From positions 1 through 37,895 of the forward strand of contig DAIDGS010000179.1 in the NCBI GenBank assembly GCA_027459845.1: a stretch of DNA of 37,895 nt. The letters run 5' to 3'. A program made the translations under genes and the position numbers. Source of the DNA: Vulcanimicrobiota bacterium (GTDB taxonomy: Bacteria > Vulcanimicrobiota > Vulcanimicrobiia > Vulcanimicrobiales > Vulcanimicrobiaceae). Under the pieces are notes generated by a model. The model did no database searches and was not told where the DNA came from. It saw only the letters and a list, made by a program, of their open reading frames with translations. Positions 7,824 through 15,513 of this stretch are shown in pieces; position 1 is the stretch's first letter; every line of letters begins with the position of its first letter.

Positions 7824-9194
7824 ATTTCCGACCGCGACACCCACGTGTACGAGTACACCCAGCGCGTCCTCGATCTCATCGCCAAGCCGAGCATCGCCGC
7901 CGACGATGCGGCTTGGATCACGCACGAAACCGTTGAAGGTTTTCGCGAGCACGTCAATCCCGGCTTTCTGGAGTATCGCAAGGCCGGCAACGGCACCGGT
8001 GCGGGCGCGGTGGTCGAGTGGTCGGACGCGGGACCCAACTCGTATCGCGACGTCAACGGACGCGAGTACATCGACTGTCTCGGGGGCTTCGGAATCTTCA
8101 ATGTCGGCCACCGCCATCCCAAAGTCGTCAAAGCCGTCGCCGACCAGCTGCGCCGTCAACCGCTCCACAGCCAAGATCTCCTCGATCCGCTGCGCGCGAT
8201 GCTCGCGACGACCCTCGCCATGCTCGCCCCCGCTCCACTCGAGTACGCCTTTTTCTGCAATAGCGGCACCGAGGCGGTCGAGGCGGCGCTCAAGCTCGGG
8301 CGCGCGCACGATCCTAAAAAGCAGACGATCGTCGCCGCAACGCGCGGATTCCACGGCAAGAGCTACGGCGCGCTCTCGGCCAGCGCCAAAGCCGAGTTCC
8401 GGATTCCGTTCGGACCGATGCTGCCGAACATCGAGCACGTGCCCTTCGACGATCTGCTGGCACTGCGCGACATGATGACCTCCTGCCGCGCGGTCGGCGA
8501 AGACGTCGGCATCGTGCTGCTCGAACCGATCCAGGGTGAGGGCGGAATCATCATTCCATCGGATGCGTATCTTCCGGGCGTGCGCGCGCTTTGCGACGAG
8601 TTCGGCGCACTGCTGGTGCTGGACGAGGTGCAGACCGGCATGGGGCGCACCGGCACGATGTTCTGCTTCGAACAGTACGGCATCACCCCTGACATCCTGT
8701 GTTTGGCTAAGGCCTTCGGCGGCGGCGTGATGCCGGCTGGTGCGGTGATCGGCCGGCGCGAAGTCTTTGCGAAACTCTTCGCCAACCCGTTCCTGCACAC
8801 GACCACGTTCGGCGGCAATCCGCTCGCCTGCGCAGCCGCACTCGCCACCATCAACGTGCTGATCGAGGAGCGCTTACCGCAACGCGCGGCAACCGTCGGC
8901 GCGCGGATGCTGGCCGGATTGCGCGATGCGGCGGCCGCGCATCCCGACCTGGTGCTCGACGTACGCGGCCGCGGGCTGATGATCGGGCTCGAGTTCCACG
9001 ACCATGCGACCGGCTTCGAGCTGGGCAAGCGAATGCTCGAGCGCGGCGTGCTGGTTTCGGGGACGCTGGTCAACGCCCGCGTGATTCGCTTCGAGCCGCC
9101 GCTCACGATTACGGAGGAGCAAGTGGACTACGTGTGCCAAGCTCTGCGCGACAGCCTCAACGCCATGGCCCAACCGGCCGCTTCGGGAGTCTAA
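7824..9194 (+). CDS. patA: Putrescine aminotransferase, apparently with a non-AUG start
   Basis: About 456 residues, closely resembling Escherichia coli PatA/YgjG as I recall it: FREHVNPGFLEYRK, the IDCLGGFGIFNVGH stretch, PLHSQDLLDPLRAMLA, FFCNSGTEAVEAALKL, EPIQGEGG, LDEVQTGMGRTG, the PLP Lys at about 296 (LAKAFGGGVMP) and TTTFGGNPLACAAALATINV. It converts putrescine plus 2-oxoglutarate to 4-aminobutanal. The start is odd. AAGGAG at 7812-7817 overlaps the gabT stop and points to ATT at 7824 (or ATC 7821). The nearest in-frame GTG (7845) is too far from any ribosome site, and ATG 7746 lies deep inside gabT. I give ATT as the best guess. The next gene follows after 4 bases. Confidence 0.9.
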   Translation: MSDRDTHVYEYTQRVLDLIAKPSIAADDAAWITHETVEGFREHVNPGFLEYRKAGNGTGAGAVVEWSDAGPNSYRDVNGREYIDCLGGFGIFNVGHRHPKVVKAVADQLRRQPLHSQDLLDPLRAMLATTLAMLAPAPLEYAFFCNSGTEAVEAALKLGRAHDPKKQTIVAATRGFHGKSYGALSASAKAEFRIPFGPMLPNIEHVPFDDLLALRDMMTSCRAVGEDVGIVLLEPIQGEGGIIIPSDAYLPGVRALCDEFGALLVLDEVQTGMGRTGTMFCFEQYGITPDILCLAKAFGGGVMPAGAVIGRREVFAKLFANPFLHTTTFGGNPLACAAALATINVLIEERLPQRAATVGARMLAGLRDAAAAHPDLVLDVRGRGLMIGLEFHDHATGFELGKRMLERGVLVSGTLVNARVIRFEPPLTITEEQVDYVCQALRDSLNAMAQPAASGV

Positions 9195-9198
9195 CCGT

Positions 9199-10725
9199 AT
9201 GCACACCGTTTCCCGCCCCGATACTGCCACGATCCTGCGCAACGTGCCGCGCATCGGCGAGACCGTGCCGATGTTCGTCGGCGGGCGCTGGGAGCTCGCC
9301 GCCTCGGGCGCGACCCGCGCGATCGTTAATCCGGCCGACAACCGCACGATTGCGCAGGTCGCCGATGGCGACGCCGCCGATGCGGCGCGCGCGATCGCAG
9401 CTGCACGCCGCGCCTTCGACGACGGACCTTGGACGGCTCTCGCGGCGTCGGATCGCGCCATGCTGCTCTTTCGTCTGGCCGACGCCATCGACGCGGCGCG
9501 CGAAGAGTTCGTGCACATCGATACGCTCAACAACGGCAAGCCGTTGCGCGAATCCGAGTACGACGTCATCGACGCCGCCAACTGCTTTCGCTATTACGCC
9601 GGTCTCGCGACCAAGCCGCACGGCCAAACCTTCGACGTGCCGGCACCCTCGCAGACGTTCACGGTGCGCGAGCCGATCGGCGTCTGCGGGCAAATCGTTC
9701 CGTGGAACTATCCGCTGCTGATGGCGGTGTGGAAACTGGCGCCGGCGCTGGCCGCCGGCAACGTGTGCGTGCTCAAACCCGCCGAAACGACGCCGCTTTC
9801 GGCGTTGCGGCTGGCGACGTTGATCGAGGCGCTGGAGTTCCCGCCCGGGGTCGTCAACATCGTCCCCGGCGCCGGCCAAACCGCCGGACACGAACTGGCA
9901 GCCAGTGCGCTGGTCGACAAGGTGGCTTTCACCGGCGGCACGGTCACCGGACGCAGCGTGATGCACGCCGCAGCCGGAAACCTCAAGAAGATCTCGCTCG
10001 AGCTGGGCGGCAAGTCGCCCAACATCGTGTTCGCCGACGCCGACTTCGAAACCGCAATCGACTATGCGCTCTTCGGCATCTACGCCAACGCCGGTCAAGT
10101 CTGCTCGGCCGGCTCGCGCTTGATCCTGCAGAAATCCTTGCACGATCGCTTCGTCGATCGGTTGGTCGAGCGCGCGCAGAAGATTCGCGTTGGTGACGGC
10201 TTCGACCCACGTACGGAGATGGGGCCACTGATATCGCCGATCCAACGCGAACGCGTCGAGAACTACCTCGCGATCGGACGCGAGGAGGGCGCGACCTTGC
10301 GCTGCGGCGGCGAACGTCTCGGGGGCGCGCTCGCCGATGGAAACTTTCTCTCGCCGGCGATTTTCGATCGCACGACGCCGACCATGCGGATCGTGCAGGA
10401 AGAGATCTTCGGACCGGTGCTCGTCGTCCAAGCCTTCGACGACGAAGCCGACGCGATACGTCTGGCCAACGACTCGCCCTACGGCCTCGCCGGCGCGGTC
10501 TTCACGCAGGACGTCGCCAAAGCGCATCGCGTGATTCGCAAGCTGCGCGCCGGCATCACCTGGATCAACACCTACCATCCCACGTATAACGAGGCGCCCT
10601 GGGGCGGCTACAAACAGTCGGGCATCGGGCGCGAACTCGGCACCTACGGATACGATGCCTACACCGAGGTCAAGCAGATCAACGTCAACCTCGACGTCGC
10701 GCCTTCGGGCTGGTTTTCACCCTAG
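9199..10725 (+). CDS. NAD(P)-dependent aldehyde dehydrogenase, probably 4-aminobutanal dehydrogenase
   Basis: 508 residues of the betaine/aminoaldehyde dehydrogenase group. Visible features are the VPWNYPLLMAVWKLAPALAAGN cofactor region, FTGGTVTGRSV, catalytic Glu at residue 268 (ELGGKSPN) and catalytic Cys at residue 302 (GQVCSAGSR). After patA it would oxidise 4-aminobutanal to GABA, which GabT then uses. This role comes from context, because betaine aldehyde is also a common substrate of the group. ATG 9199 follows GGGAG at 9185-9189. No separate succinate-semialdehyde dehydrogenase is in the window, so this enzyme may be promiscuous or the last step is elsewhere. Bases 10726-10926 downstream hold nothing I can support. 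Confidence 0.88.
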   Translation: MHTVSRPDTATILRNVPRIGETVPMFVGGRWELAASGATRAIVNPADNRTIAQVADGDAADAARAIAAARRAFDDGPWTALAASDRAMLLFRLADAIDAAREEFVHIDTLNNGKPLRESEYDVIDAANCFRYYAGLATKPHGQTFDVPAPSQTFTVREPIGVCGQIVPWNYPLLMAVWKLAPALAAGNVCVLKPAETTPLSALRLATLIEALEFPPGVVNIVPGAGQTAGHELAASALVDKVAFTGGTVTGRSVMHAAAGNLKKISLELGGKSPNIVFADADFETAIDYALFGIYANAGQVCSAGSRLILQKSLHDRFVDRLVERAQKIRVGDGFDPRTEMGPLISPIQRERVENYLAIGREEGATLRCGGERLGGALADGNFLSPAIFDRTTPTMRIVQEEIFGPVLVVQAFDDEADAIRLANDSPYGLAGAVFTQDVAKAHRVIRKLRAGITWINTYHPTYNEAPWGGYKQSGIGRELGTYGYDAYTEVKQINVNLDVAPSGWFSP

Positions 10726-10926
10726 CGACGGTATCACGAAGGGGCGGCCTCAACGCCACGCCGGTGCCACGCGCAGCGTTGTGCGTCGCCGCTCCCCATG
10801 GTTGCGCGCCGGTAAGCGCCGAGCACGCGGTGAGGCGTGCAGCGTTCTATCTCGACCCCCGCACGTCTCAGCGTTGACGCACGTATGCTCGGGGTATGAA
10901 GACAGGCAGCCGGGCGTTTCCAGCCT

Positions 10927-11238
10927 CTACTGCGAGCCGATGCGATAACAGCCGCTCGGGTCGACGCTGACGCGCCGTCCCGCGATCAGGATGCTGCGCA
11001 CGCGGTGATCCCAAAACGTCAGCACGCGCAGCACGATCGGTTTGGCACGCGCGAAGAGGGCGCGCGCCCGGTTCGAGAGCGCGATCGCATCGCGTGGCCA
11101 GGGTGGGTGATCGCGCGGCAGCGGCGGGCCATCGGGATCGATGCCGGTGACGACCGGCACCACGGCGCCGGGTTCCTCGCCGCGTAGCGCCAGCAGTTGC
11201 GGCGCGACGGGGTCGTCGAGCTCGACGCTCCTAAGCAC
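10927..11238 (-). CDS. Small protein of unknown function, last gene of the flagellar/sigma block
   Basis: 103 residues from a GTG at 11238 that overlaps the end of the sigma-factor gene by 8 bases. I do not recognise it. There is no signal peptide or clear membrane segment. The middle is Pro/Asp-rich (GIDPDGPPLPRDHPPWPRD) and the end is basic with beta-like strands (KPIVLRVLTFWDHRVRSILIAGRRV). An AGGAG at the overlap would suit a slightly later start, but no later start codon is well placed. Position suggests a role with the sigma factor or rod genes, but nothing in the sequence proves it. Confidence 0.5.
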   Translation of the reverse strand: MLRSVELDDPVAPQLLALRGEEPGAVVPVVTGIDPDGPPLPRDHPPWPRDAIALSNRARALFARAKPIVLRVLTFWDHRVRSILIAGRRVSVDPSGCYRIGSQ

Positions 11239-11893
11239 GATGCACCGCGCGCAGCCGTTCGAGGGCAGCCAGATGAATCTGCGAGGAGCGCTGCGCCGAG
11301 ATTCCGATGTCGCGGCCGATCGCGCGCAACGACCGGCCGCCGTAATAGTGCTCGATGACGACCCTCCGCTGGCGCCGCGAGAGCCCTGCGATCGCGCGAC
11401 GCATCGCGGCACCGGCCAGCGCTTCGGCGACGATTGCGGCCGGATCGTTGCTCCAGTCCAGCACCGGGTCGCATCCGTCGGGGAGGGGCGCATCCAGCGA
11501 GAGTGGCTGCGCCCGCAGCGCAGCGGCGCGTGCGGCCGCCAGGGCCGGGCGATCGCGCGCGTCCTCGGCCTGCGTGGGCAGGCAGCCGCGCGTTGCAGCG
11601 GTCGCATAGCGCTGGCGGTCGGCTTCGCGAATGAGGCGCCGCACGCGCTCCGACACCGGATCCATCCGGCGCAACCCGTTGAGCATCGCCCCGACGATAA
11701 GGCGGCGCGCATAGCGCGGCAGCGTGCTGCCGCGCTGCGGATCGTACCGATCGACGGCCTGGATCAATCCGACGCACCCGTCGCCGATCAAATCATCGAA
11801 ATCGGCCGCCGGAATCAGACGGCGCACGCGTCGGGCCAATCCGCGCACCAGCGGGAGCAGACGCCGCACGGCTGCCTCGCGCGCGTCGCTCAC
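11231..11893 (-). CDS. fliA: FliA/WhiG-type alternative sigma factor
   Basis: 220 residues, close to the 235-250 of the family. Region 2 is clear (DFDDLIGDGCVGLIQAVDRYDPQRG, then YARRLIVGAMLNGLRRMD). The RGAM-L-LR-D pattern is typical of the sigma-28/FliA group. Region 4 ends the protein (LSRRQRRVVIEHYYGGRSLRAIGRDIGISAQRSSQIHLAALERLR). The middle (region 3) is Ala/Arg-rich and poorly conserved. GTG 11893 overlaps the TGA of the flgJ-like gene (GTGA). It would direct RNA polymerase to late flagellar or related promoters. The symbol is by family; an envelope-stress sigma of the same class cannot be excluded. Confidence 0.8.
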   Translation of the reverse strand: MSDAREAAVRRLLPLVRGLARRVRRLIPAADFDDLIGDGCVGLIQAVDRYDPQRGSTLPRYARRLIVGAMLNGLRRMDPVSERVRRLIREADRQRYATAATRGCLPTQAEDARDRPALAAARAAALRAQPLSLDAPLPDGCDPVLDWSNDPAAIVAEALAGAAMRRAIAGLSRRQRRVVIEHYYGGRSLRAIGRDIGISAQRSSQIHLAALERLRAVHRA

Positions 11894-12084
11894 CGGTTCG
11901 GCTCCAGCGCACGCGCCACAATCGCGCCGAACCCACCGCGATCGGCACGCGCCAACTCGAACGCAAGCTCGCCGCGTCCGTATCCCCCGAGCGGGCCGCT
12001 ATCCGGAAAGAGCGACTGCAGAAGCGGCTCGAAGAGCAGCGCCTCGACCTGCATGCCGACGCGCTGCGCGCTTACGCTATCCAC
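11890..12084 (-). CDS. Small FlgJ-like rod-binding protein
   Basis: 64 residues from GTG 12084, or 54 from ATG 12054. It matches the N-terminal rod-binding part of FlgJ in pattern (EALLFEPLLQSLFP, a Gly-rich turn, GELAFELARADRGGFGAIVARAL) and lacks any peptidoglycan hydrolase domain, as in many single-domain FlgJ proteins. It would help assemble the flagellar rod in the periplasm. It overlaps flgG by 8 bases and the sigma gene by 4, so it is embedded in the coupled block. The short length makes the assignment tentative. Confidence 0.55.
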   Translation of the reverse strand: MDSVSAQRVGMQVEALLFEPLLQSLFPDSGPLGGYGRGELAFELARADRGGFGAIVARALEPNR

Positions 12085-12805
12085 GCTGCAGGTTGTTGGC
12101 GATACGCAGCATTTCGTCGGCCGCCTGGACGCCTTTGGCATTGGCCTCGTAGGCACGCTGCGCCGCAAGAATCTGCATCATCGCTTCGACGATCGAGACG
12201 TTGGAGCGCTCGAGCATTCCAAAGCGCAAGTGCGGCCCATGCACCCCGCCCGGTACCTCCATCTGGGGGCGTCCCGCCGCGGCCGTGGCGAAGAACAGCG
12301 TTCCGCCCTGCGCGCGCAACCGCTCGGGAGCCGGAAACGTATAGATCGCGATGCGGCCGAGCGCGCGCGTGCCGTGCGCGAGCGTCGCGCTCGCGCGGCC
12401 GTCGCCGGCGACCGAAAGTTTGACGGCATCGGCCGGTACGTGCACGCCGTCCAGGCGCCAGCCCTCGGCGTTGCGCAGCGACCCATCGGCCGCGCGTGCA
12501 AATGCACCGTCGCGCGTGTACGCCACGCGTCCGCGCCGGTCGCGAACGCGGAGAAATCCGGGCCCGTCGATCGCGAGATCGAAGCCGCCCGCGCTCTTGG
12601 CCAGTTTGCCTTGCGTAAAGAGCGCCTCGACGCCGAGTTCGGCGGTCCCGATACCGCCCTCACCCGGCGCGACCAGCTCGGTGAAGCGCGCCGTCGCACC
12701 TTTGAAACCCGGTACGTCGGCGTTGGCGAGGTTGTTGGCGACGACGTCGAGCGTCTGCTGCTGCGCGGCCATCCCGGTCGCGGCCGCATAGAGAGCGCGG
12801 TCCAC
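12077..12805 (-). CDS. flgG: Flagellar basal-body rod protein FlgG
   Basis: 242 residues (family about 260). The N-terminus has the rod/hook signature (ALYAAATGMAAQQQTLDVVANNLANADVPGFKG). The middle has the FlgE/F/G beta domain (FDLAIDGPGFLRVRD, TRDGAFARAADGSLRNAEG). The C-terminal coiled segment is FGMLERSNVSIVEAMMQILAAQRAYEANAKGVQAADEMLRIANNL. It forms the distal rod. It sits 3 bases after the flgF-like gene. No other flagellar export, hook or filament genes are in the window. Confidence 0.9.
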   Translation of the reverse strand: MDRALYAAATGMAAQQQTLDVVANNLANADVPGFKGATARFTELVAPGEGGIGTAELGVEALFTQGKLAKSAGGFDLAIDGPGFLRVRDRRGRVAYTRDGAFARAADGSLRNAEGWRLDGVHVPADAVKLSVAGDGRASATLAHGTRALGRIAIYTFPAPERLRAQGGTLFFATAAAGRPQMEVPGGVHGPHLRFGMLERSNVSIVEAMMQILAAQRAYEANAKGVQAADEMLRIANNLQRG

Positions 12806-12808
12806 GGC

Positions 12809-13408
12809 CTACTTCACCCGCGCGCTCTGCGCGGCGGTACCGCGCACCGCGTCGATCGCGCTCACCACCTTTTGCGCGCTCTCGAACGACCGCTCGGCGG
12901 CCAGGACGTCGACCATCTGACGGATCGCATCGACGTTGGCGCGTTCGAGAAAGCCGGCGTGCAGGCTGCTGCCGAGCGGCAACGCAATCCGGTCGAGCGT
13001 TCGACCGGCGAGCCTCACGCGACCGTCGTGCGCGATCCGCGCGCCGGGCGGAAGGTGCAGCGGCCCGCGGGCGCCGAGCACGACGCGGTCGCGCCGATCG
13101 CGCAGCGTACCGTCGGCAGCGCGCGTGAGCGCACCGTCGCGCGTGCGCTCGATCCTCCCGTCGCCGCTGCGTACGCGAAACGCTCCCGGCCCGACGATCG
13201 CGAAGTCGAGCGCGCGTCCCGTGCGAGTTAGCCCGCCCTGCCGCGTCGCGATCCGGCGCGCAATGGTCACGCCGTGCGCGGTCAGGCGACCGCGAGCAAC
13301 GTAGCCGCGAAACGATCCGCTGGAGACGTTGGCCAGGTTTTCGGTGGCGATATCCAGTCGCGTCCGCGCGGCCACCATGGCGCTGCCGGCCCAGGCGATT
13401 CCATCCAT
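12809..13408 (-). CDS. flgF: Flagellar basal-body rod protein, FlgF-like
   Basis: 199 residues, shorter than the usual ~245. The N-terminal helix (GSAMVAARTRLDIATENLANVSSGSFRGY) keeps the rod signature but with ENLAN instead of NNLAN. The core (LDFAIVGPGAFRVRSGDGRIERTRDGALTRAADGTLRD) and the C-terminal helix (GFLERANVDAIRQMVDVLAAERSFESAQKVVSAID) are family-typical. It would form the proximal rod. Encoded just 34 bases after fabH and 3 bases before flgG, so probably co-transcribed with both. FlgF versus a second FlgG-like paralogue is uncertain. Confidence 0.85.
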   Translation of the reverse strand: MDGIAWAGSAMVAARTRLDIATENLANVSSGSFRGYVARGRLTAHGVTIARRIATRQGGLTRTGRALDFAIVGPGAFRVRSGDGRIERTRDGALTRAADGTLRDRRDRVVLGARGPLHLPPGARIAHDGRVRLAGRTLDRIALPLGSSLHAGFLERANVDAIRQMVDVLAAERSFESAQKVVSAIDAVRGTAAQSARVK

Positions 13409-13442
13409 GCGGCGATGCTAGCCGCGCGATGTGTGCGGGCGG

Positions 13443-14453
13443 TTACGAAATCGTGGCCGAAGCGCTACTCCAGCGCAGCACGTTCCCGGCGGTTACGAGC
13501 CCGCCTCCGAAACCCATCATCAGCACGCGTGCCCCGTCCGCAATGCGACCCGCGCGCACCGCCGGAACCAGCGCCAGCGGAACGCTGACCGCCGAGGTGT
13601 TGCCGTAGCGCTCGATGCTGGTCAGGGTGCGCTCGCTCGGAAAGCCGATCCGTTTGCAGAGCGCGTCGATCATGCGCAGGTTCGCACTATGCGGCACGAA
13701 CCAGTCGATCTCGCCCAGCGTCATTCCGGCCCGTTGCAGCACGCGATCGATCGCAACCGGCACGTTTTCGAGCACCCAGCGATACACTTCGGCCCCGCGT
13801 TGTCGCAGCAAGCCGGAAGCATCCTCTACGCCGTTGATCTCGTGGCGCAGCCCGGTGCGATACAGAAACTTGCCGCCGGTACCGTCGGATCCGGCATCCA
13901 TGCCGAAAATGCCCGGAACGTCGCTGCGCTCGATCAGCGCGGCGCCGGCACCGTCGCCGAAGAGAATGCAGGTCGAACGATCGGTATAATCTACCGACCG
14001 GGTCAACGCGTCGGCCGCGACCACCAACACGCGCCGCGCCTGCCCGGTCCCGATCAAACCGGCAGCCAGATTGATGCCGTACACGAAGCCCGCGCAGGCG
14101 GTGCTGATGTCGACGGCCCCCACCGAGCGCGGCAGCGCGAAGTGTGCCTGCAGCAGCGTCGAAACGGTCGGATAGGCGTAGTCCGGCGTGGTGGTGTTGA
14201 CGATGATGAAATCGATGTCGCTCAGGCGCACCTCCGGATGGTGCGCGCAGAGATCCTCAACGGCGCCGATCGCGAGGTGGCTGGTGTACTGCTCGGGGGC
14301 AACCACGTGACGCTCGCGAATGCCGGTGCGCTGCACGATCCAATCGTCGCTCGTCTCCACGATACGCTCGAAGTACGCGTTGTCGAGTACCCGCTCGGGA
14401 ACGTACATTCCCAGCGCCGCGATCCTAGCCGGAGCGGAGATCACCATCTGCAC
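13443..14453 (-). CDS. fabH: Beta-ketoacyl-ACP synthase III (FabH)
   Basis: 336 residues. The KAS III triad is visible: Cys120 (DISTACAGF), His255 (VPHSANLR) and Asn285 (YGNTSA). The conserved DDWIVQRTGI near the N-terminus and GFGGGL near the C-terminus are also present. It condenses acyl-CoA with malonyl-ACP to start type II fatty acid synthesis. GTG 14453 follows a GGAG about 6 bases upstream; ATG 14447 is an alternative. It lies 17 bases after divIVA and just upstream of the flagellar rod genes. No other fatty-acid genes are nearby, so a specialised acyl-primer role is possible. Confidence 0.93.
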   Translation of the reverse strand: MQMVISAPARIAALGMYVPERVLDNAYFERIVETSDDWIVQRTGIRERHVVAPEQYTSHLAIGAVEDLCAHHPEVRLSDIDFIIVNTTTPDYAYPTVSTLLQAHFALPRSVGAVDISTACAGFVYGINLAAGLIGTGQARRVLVVAADALTRSVDYTDRSTCILFGDGAGAALIERSDVPGIFGMDAGSDGTGGKFLYRTGLRHEINGVEDASGLLRQRGAEVYRWVLENVPVAIDRVLQRAGMTLGEIDWFVPHSANLRMIDALCKRIGFPSERTLTSIERYGNTSAVSVPLALVPAVRAGRIADGARVLMMGFGGGLVTAGNVLRWSSASATIS

Positions 14454-14470
14454 CGCGCGCTCCGCCGCGC

Positions 14471-15025
14471 TTACGAGACCACGATACGCGTGGTTTCGGT
14501 GTGTGGAAGCGGTTCCTGAACGGGTGCTTCCTGGGCGGCGGTCGACGCCGCCGGCTCGGGGGTCGCCGGCGCGGCCGTTCCGCCGCTACGGTCGAGCAGC
14601 GCCAAGTGGGTCATCAGCAGGTTGCGCAACTCGCTGCGCGCCCGCTCGCCGGCCTCGAGCGTGCGCTGGTGCTCGCGGCGCACTTCGGCGATCGCATCGT
14701 TGTAGCCGGCCATCTCGCGGTCGGCCGCCATGCGCGCCTGCTCGCGGATGAGATCGGCCTCCTTGTGCGCCGAAGCCTTCACCTCGTCGGCCGTTCGCTG
14801 TGCCAGCACCAGCGTGTTCTGCAGCGACTCTTCCATCGCTTTGAAGTGACTGATGCGTTCGCGCAGATCGGCGATCTCGGCCTCCAGCGCGACGCGATGC
14901 TGTGCGTCGTCTTCCAACGTCTCGATGAGTTCGTCGAGAAACTGGTCGACTTCGGCGCGATCGTAACCTTGCAGCGCCTTCTTGAAACTCTTGTGCTGGA
15001 TGTCGATCGGTGTGATTTTTTCCAT
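14471..15025 (-). CDS. divIVA: DivIVA-domain cell division/polarity protein
   Basis: 184 residues. The N-terminus is the DivIVA membrane-binding and lipid-sensing domain (PIDIQHKSFKKALQGYDRAEVDQFLDEL), then a long coiled coil to about residue 140 (heptads with repeated Arg/Glu), then a Pro/Ala-rich tail of ~40 residues. DivIVA proteins recognise curved membrane at poles or septa and recruit division or growth factors. It lies 8 bases downstream of sepF, the classic neighbourhood in Gram-positive and related genomes. Confidence 0.92.
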   Translation of the reverse strand: MEKITPIDIQHKSFKKALQGYDRAEVDQFLDELIETLEDDAQHRVALEAEIADLRERISHFKAMEESLQNTLVLAQRTADEVKASAHKEADLIREQARMAADREMAGYNDAIAEVRREHQRTLEAGERARSELRNLLMTHLALLDRSGGTAAPATPEPAASTAAQEAPVQEPLPHTETTRIVVS

Positions 15026-15033
15026 CGTGTGCT

Positions 15034-15453
15034 TTATCCGCGATTGGAGAGAAAGTCGAGCGAACCGTCGGCCATCATGGTCTCGCGCAAGCCGGCGGCG
15101 TTGACCGCGACGCCGGCCGGAACGACCAAATAGATCGCTTCGGCGAGTTTCTGAATCTTGCCGTCGATGGTGTAGGCGACGCCCGAGGTGAAATCCACCA
15201 CCCGCTGCAGCAGCGCGCGATCGGCATTCTGCAGATTGAGGATCACGACTTGACGTCCGCGCAGCGAATCGGCAATCTCGACCACGTCTTGATAGCTGCG
15301 CGGCGAGTAGACGCTCACCTCGGTCCCGCCGCGCCGTCCGGCATGCGCGATCGGAACCACGCGACTATGGCCGATCGGCTCGTCCTCGTAGTAGTCCCCC
15401 TCGTCGTCCTCGCGGATCGAGAAGAACGAGCCGATTTTGCTGAACACGCTCAT
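15034..15453 (-). CDS. sepF: Cell division protein SepF
   Basis: 139 residues. An N-terminal amphipathic membrane-targeting helix (MSVFSKIGSFFSIRE) is followed by an acidic linker and the SepF core (SYQDVVEIADSLRGRQVVILNLQNADRALLQRVVDFTSGVAYTIDGKIQKL) ending in an IYLVVPAGVAV strand. SepF anchors FtsZ to the membrane, and it usually occurs where FtsA is absent or auxiliary. ATG 15453 follows GGAGGGG with 7-base spacing and overlaps the stop of a 10-codon mini-ORF. Confidence 0.93.
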   Translation of the reverse strand: MSVFSKIGSFFSIREDDEGDYYEDEPIGHSRVVPIAHAGRRGGTEVSVYSPRSYQDVVEIADSLRGRQVVILNLQNADRALLQRVVDFTSGVAYTIDGKIQKLAEAIYLVVPAGVAVNAAGLRETMMADGSLDFLSNRG

Positions 15454-15482
15454 CGTCGAGCCCCTCCGGTCACGTAGCGCAC
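15450..15482 (-). CDS. Ten-codon mini-ORF coupled to sepF
   Basis: GTG 15482 stands 4 bases after a near-perfect ribosome site AAAGGAGG (15494-15487). Ten codons later its TGA overlaps the sepF ATG (ATGA). Whether it is translated is unknown. It may be a leader that couples yggS translation to sepF, or the strong ribosome site may be incidental. Confidence 0.25.
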   Translation of the reverse strand: MRYVTGGARR

Positions 15483-15513
15483 GGTTCCTCCTTTCGCGGC
15501 CGAGGCCCCGCGT

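Noticed and set aside
10860-10915. TTGACG...TATGAA as a promoter
   Set aside because: The spacer is only 15 bases and no plus-strand gene follows.
11141-13231. Nearly 700-codon plus-strand open frame over the flagellar block
   Set aside because: Opposes four recognisable genes, and its composition (Arg/Ala/His-rich) is that of an antisense frame in GC-rich DNA.
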